A stretch of 10,351 nt of DNA from Schlesneria sp. (GTDB lineage: Bacteria > Planctomycetota > Planctomycetia > Planctomycetales > Planctomycetaceae). The notes beneath the pieces were generated by a model, which was given only the letters and a program-made list of their open reading frames with translations, made no database searches and was not told the origin of the DNA. The stretch spans positions 1 through 10,351 of the forward strand of contig JANXOO010001486.1 of the NCBI GenBank assembly GCA_025353525.1, read 5' to 3'. This document shows positions 8,184 to 10,351 of this stretch, one piece after another. Made by a program: the position numbers and the translations under genes. How positions within the stretch are numbered: the first letter of the stretch is position 1; every line of letters starts with the position of its first letter.

Positions 8184-8244
8184 TTTCCGTTCTGGTGACC
8201 GATTTTCATTTTGTTCAGGCAAATGCGACGGGAGTTTACGGCGA

Positions 8245-8331
8245 ATGGGTGTCAAGAAGACTGGTAAAGGGCGACGGAAACTCGGTCGGAAAAAGCGAAA
8301 AATGCGAAGCAAGATTCGTCACCGCAAATAG
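8245..8331 (+). CDS. 28-residue highly basic protein, possibly ribosome-associated
   Basis: ATG 8245 to TAG 8329-8331 encodes 28 residues, of which 16 are Lys or Arg (9 K, 7 R) plus one His, and none acidic. It begins MGVKKTGKGRRKLGRKK and ends RSKIRHRK. GGGAG at 8230-8234 lies 10 nt before the ATG. The composition and length resemble very small ribosomal proteins (the bS22/bL37 or mS38/COX24-like class, which has a K/R-rich core with a Met near its middle); this is analogy, not proof. The frame also opens further upstream, but the ribosome binding site and the compact MGVKK start favour ATG 8245. It stands alone: the upstream gene is divergent and 474 bp without a convincing ORF follow. A free nucleic-acid-binding peptide is an alternative. 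Confidence 0.72.
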   Translation: MGVKKTGKGRRKLGRKKRKMRSKIRHRK

Positions 8332-8333
8332 TC

Positions 8334-8391
8334 AGGCGCGGGTATTTCCTGCGCTTCGACAGTGACTGCTTCAGGCTTGGAAGCACCTGAA
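8334..8391 (+). other. Hairpins just after the small basic gene
   Basis: AGGCGC (8334-8339) pairs with GCGCTT (8351-8356) with one G-U pair, starting 3 nt after the stop. Then TGCTTC (8367-8372) pairs perfectly with GAAGCA (8380-8385), while an overlapping pair TTCAGG (8370-8375) with CCTGAA (8386-8391) excludes it. An A-rich tract, not T-rich, follows. They may mark the 3' end of the small mRNA, but a canonical terminator is not visible. Confidence 0.3.
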
Positions 8392-8453
8392 AAAACAAAA
8401 CGTAATCCCGGCCTGCAGCGTAACCCGTTTGGAATGAATGGCTTGCGTCGATT

Positions 8454-8459
8454 TATAAT
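8454..8459 (+). promoter_or_regulatory. Perfect TATAAT -10 box for the candidate RNA
   Basis: TATAAT at 8454-8459 matches consensus fully and would set a start near 8466. The best -35 candidate is TTGGAA (8429-8434, 4 of 6), but at a long 19-bp spacing. The box stands at the head of a non-coding stretch that ends in a strong terminator at 8656. Confidence 0.4.
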
Positions 8460-8465
8460 AAAACT

Positions 8466-8656
8466 GAGTCAGGCCGGTCTCACGGTTGATGCGTGTCATC
8501 GAGCTCGATAGAAGAAATCCCGAATCCGGGGACGAAGTTCGGTGATATCCCGTCCACAGTATTTGTATGACGGTGATATGCTGTACCTCGGACGGTTTGT
8601 TCGAGTGACCCATGAAATGAATTCAAAAGCCCGGCCTGTCAACAGGCCGGGTTTTT
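8466..8656 (+). ncRNA. Candidate structured non-coding RNA or leader, about 190 nt
   Basis: The stretch between the TATAAT box and the strong terminator has no convincing ORF and can fold into a closed multi-hairpin unit. Pairings seen by eye: P1, GGTCTCACG (8476-8484) with CGAGTGACC (8602-8610), 7 of 9 pairs with U-U and A-A mismatches. P2, TTGATG (8486-8491) with CATCGA (8497-8502). P3, TCCCG (8518-8522) with CGGGG (8527-8531), one wobble. P4, CCGTCC (8550-8555) with GGACGG (8590-8595), perfect, continuing without a gap on its 5' side into P4a, ACAGTAT (8556-8562) with ATGCTGT (8578-8584), leaving a 5-nt bulge on the 3' side and a 15-nt loop. The terminator follows after an 18-nt AT-rich linker. 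It could be a free small RNA of about 190 nt or a leader element of the dehydrogenase gene 150 nt downstream. I do not recognise a known RNA family. No folding energy was computed. Confidence 0.42.
8625..8656 (+). terminator. Strong intrinsic terminator, likely bidirectional
   Basis: CCCGGCCTG (8630-8638) and CAGGCCGGG (8643-8651) form a perfect 9-bp GC-rich stem with a TCAA tetraloop, followed by TTTTT (8652-8656). AAAA before the stem gives a U-tract on the other strand too. This is the clearest terminator in the window. Nothing convincing on the minus strand needs it; on the plus strand it ends the candidate RNA. Confidence 0.87.
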
Positions 8657-8755
8657 CGCACGATTGTCCCTGAATCGGATGACTCGACACCTCAGTTCGC
8701 TTGATGTGTTTCTGGTGACAATCGGTTCGCCTCGTCGACCGGAGACCGCTGAACA

Positions 8756-8784
8756 TTGAGCGTTGACCGATTTCAAGCTACGCT
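8756..8784 (+). promoter_or_regulatory. Weak candidate promoter of the alcohol dehydrogenase gene
   Basis: TTGAGC (8756-8761, 4 of 6) and TACGCT (8779-8784, 3 of 6) are 17 bp apart, about 20 bp before ATG 8806. The strong terminator at 8656 implies that the gene needs its own promoter after it or read-through from upstream. Confidence 0.25.
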
Positions 8785-8805
8785 TGAGACCGCTGCCAGC
8801 AAGAA

Positions 8806-10143
8806 ATGTTTCTTCCCGCCGCCGAAAGCCCTGCCTTGATGCCCGACGTGGAACGACCTGCCGAACTCGCCCCCCTTCCCTCATTCGATTTCGATCCGCG
8901 AACGCGAGTCGTTTTCGGATCGGGTACGATTAATCGGCTGGGAGCCCTCGCGCAAGAAATGCACGGCACAAAAGTACTACTTGTCACTGATCCGGGGATC
9001 GAACGAGCAGGACATTCGGCGAGGGGAATCGAATCGCTGCGCGCAGCCGGCATTGATGTCGTCCTCTTTCAGGATGTCCAGCCAAACCCCACGACGGACG
9101 ATGTCGATCACGGTCTTGCGATTGCCCGCGAGCGACAGATCGACCTGATTGTCGCCATCGGCGGGGGCAGTGCCATGGATTGTGCCAAGGGAATCAATTT
9201 CGTGCTGACAAATGGCGGGACGATGCGAGATTACCTGGGTGTCGGTAAAGCCACCAGGCCGATGCTTCCCCTGATCGCCGTGCCAACGACCGCAGGAACA
9301 GGAAGCGAAGCGCAATCGTTTGCGTTGATTGCGGATGCCAGGACGCACATGAAAATGGCGTGTGGCGATAAAAAAGCGGCGTGTCGAGTCGCGATTCTGG
9401 ATCCCGACCTGACCATCAGCATGCCTGCCAGTGTGACTTCGGCCACGGGCATTGATGCCATCTCACATGCCCTCGAAAGCTATGTCACCACGCGACGAAA
9501 CCCGATTTCGACGTTGTTTGCACGCCGGGCATGGCGATTATTATCGCAAGCCTTTCCGATTGTGACGACGAACATGCAAGAAGCGGTTGCGAATTCCACG
9601 ACGCTTCAACCAAATAAAAAAAACGTTCACCCCTCGATGGCGTTTTCCGGTGATGCGACAACCGAACCCGCCATTCGTCCAGCGAACGGCTACGCCCTCC
9701 TGGCTGCCCGCGGAAACATGTTACTCGGCGCTCACCTCGCCGGAGCCGCTATCGAAAATTCGATGCTCGGAGCAACACACGCACTGGCGAACCCGCTCAC
9801 CGCTCATTTCGGGATGACACACGGGTTGGCGATCGGCATCATGCTGCCGCACGTTGTCCGGTACAATGCATCAACCGTCGCCCCGCTCTACGGTCGTTTG
9901 GCTGCGGATGCGGGAATTTGTGAATTGAACGATCCAAACGCCGGAGAACAGATCGCCAGGTTTGTACTGCGGCTGACGGTCCAGGCAGGCCTGCCGACAA
10001 ACCTTCGGGCGTGTGGGGTCGATCGATCGAAATTGTCCGAATTGTCGGTCGAAGCATCAAAACAATGGACAGGTACGTTTAACCCGCGTCCTGTCAACGC
10101 AGCAAGCCTGCAAGAATTGTATGAAGCCGCGTTTGATGGATGA
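8806..10143 (+). CDS. Iron-containing (group III) alcohol dehydrogenase family protein
   Basis: This is an NAD(P)-dependent oxidoreductase of the Fe-ADH family. The 445 residues show [14 protein letters not shown] (27-40), the dinucleotide-binding [11 protein letters not shown] (119-129), [10 protein letters not shown] (160-169) and the metal ligands expected for FucO-like enzymes: D217 and H221 in [13 protein letters not shown]325 in ATHALANP and H339 in MTHGLAIG. All four are present, so it should be active. It is longer than the usual ~380-400 for two reasons: about 25 extra N-terminal residues, and an insertion of roughly 33 residues near 265-297 between the AVAN segment and the ARGNML helix. 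ATG 8806 has no clear Shine-Dalgarno; ATG 8839 (residue 12) is an alternative that also lacks one. The substrate (primary alcohol, diol or lactaldehyde) cannot be told. It has no obvious partner gene here. Confidence 0.93.
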   Translation: MFLPAAESPALMPDVERPAELAPLPSFDFDPRTRVVFGSGTINRLGALAQEMHGTKVLLVTDPGIERAGHSARGIESLRAAGIDVVLFQDVQPNPTTDDVDHGLAIARERQIDLIVAIGGGSAMDCAKGINFVLTNGGTMRDYLGVGKATRPMLPLIAVPTTAGTGSEAQSFALIADARTHMKMACGDKKAACRVAILDPDLTISMPASVTSATGIDAISHALESYVTTRRNPISTLFARRAWRLLSQAFPIVTTNMQEAVANSTTLQPNKKNVHPSMAFSGDATTEPAIRPANGYALLAARGNMLLGAHLAGAAIENSMLGATHALANPLTAHFGMTHGLAIGIMLPHVVRYNASTVAPLYGRLAADAGICELNDPNAGEQIARFVLRLTVQAGLPTNLRACGVDRSKLSELSVEASKQWTGTFNPRPVNAASLQELYEAAFDG

Positions 10144-10157
10144 AAGATTGATTGATC

Positions 10158-10205
10158 AGCCCGTTCAGCGACGAAAAAAAGCGGCTCGTTGACGAAAGAC
10201 GGGTT
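10158..10205 (+). other. Long bulged hairpin downstream of the dehydrogenase gene
   Basis: The arm at 10158-10171 (AGCCCGT then TCAGCGA) pairs with TCGTTGA (10186-10192) and ACGGGTT (10199-10205), with a 6-nt bulge (10193-10198) and two G-U pairs. The loop includes A7 (10174-10180). It begins 14 nt after the stop and is followed by only TTT counting overlap, so it may protect the 3' end or act as a weak terminator. Confidence 0.4.
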
Positions 10206-10243
10206 TGCAGCCTGTCCGAAAAATGTGGTCTTGTCGGCACCGC

Positions 10244-10284
10244 GACAGGATCGCCGGATTGAAAAGTTGTGTTTGACAGGATCG
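10244..10284. repeat. 10-bp direct repeat, 31 bp apart
   Basis: GACAGGATCG occurs at 10244-10253 and again at 10275-10284. The 31-bp offset is about three helical turns, so both copies would face the same side of the DNA. The second copy runs into the GAGG ribosome-binding-like site before ATG 10294. It may be a regulator site or chance. Confidence 0.5.
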
Positions 10285-10293
10285 AGGTCACAT

Positions 10294-10351
10294 ATGTCAC
10301 ACGAACGAGTTATGATATTCGATTGGTTCCGTCGTCCGGATTCCATGGGCC
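10294..10351 (+). CDS. Possible start of a further gene, cut by the window end
   Basis: ATG 10294 opens a frame of 19 complete codons (MSHERVMIFDWFRRPDSMG) that runs off the end. GAGG (10284-10287) is spaced 6 nt from the ATG. An internal ATG at 10312 (MIFDWFRRP) is an alternative start. Too little is visible to name a family. Confidence 0.4.
   Translation, partial: MSHERVMIFDWFRRPDSMG

Noticed and set aside
7671..8331. Plus-strand ORFs antisense to the hypothetical gene or reaching into the basic peptide region
   Set aside because: They run opposite to a minus-strand gene with a good ribosome binding site, or extend the 28-residue protein upstream past its own ribosome binding site.
8371..8884. 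Three minus-strand ORFs of 80-86 residues in the gap before the dehydrogenase
   Set aside because: No family resemblance; two cross the strong GC-rich terminator, which is unlikely inside coding sequence.
10273..10278. Perfect TTGACA -35 box before the last ORF
   Set aside because: No -10-like hexamer stands 16-18 bp downstream (those positions read TGTCAC, GTCACA, TCACAC), so I do not call a promoter.

Overview
The window looks like chromosomal DNA of a planctomycete (Planctomycetota). I infer this from recalled family resemblance, not a search. The clues are a membrane-anchored excisionase-type HTH protein full of S/D repeats, a 178-residue conserved hypothetical whose C-terminus I associate with that phylum, a 28-residue very basic protein, and a two-gene ABC exporter of a type common there. 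I see no insertion sequence, phage gene, CRISPR array, tRNA or rRNA.

Layout. At 2-196 is the 3' end of a UbiX-type flavin prenyltransferase. At 394-1905 is gcvPB, subunit 2 of the two-subunit glycine decarboxylase; gcvPA is not in the window. At 1906-2230 is a gap with a terminator-like hairpin and a 9-bp tandem repeat. At 2231-3163 and 3258-5138 are the ATPase and permease of an ABC-2 exporter, probably one operon; the permease is an internal duplication. At 5139-5554 is a regulatory gap with a candidate promoter overlapping a perfect 8-bp inverted repeat. At 5555-7366 is the HTH/S-D-repeat/membrane-anchor protein. At 7521-8057 (minus) is the conserved hypothetical, convergent with the HTH gene. 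At 8245-8331 is the 28-residue basic protein, divergent from the hypothetical. At 8332-8805 is a 474-bp gap with no convincing ORF, holding a perfect TATAAT box, a set of nested hairpins and a very strong intrinsic terminator. At 8806-10143 is an iron-type alcohol dehydrogenase with an unusual insertion. At 10294 a further ORF may begin and run off the end.

The genes do not form one pathway. ubiX and gcvPB are ordinary metabolism, and the ABC pair is a membrane exporter of unknown substrate. The less explained parts are (1) the HTH protein, which looks like a DNA-binding head tied to the membrane by a long acidic tether carrying two short-motif repeat families and possibly controlling its own promoter; (2) the candidate structured RNA at about 8466-8656, whose terminator arms have extra complementary copies upstream; and (3) the tiny basic protein, possibly ribosome-associated. 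All positions and pairings were read by eye; no folding, alignment or search was run.
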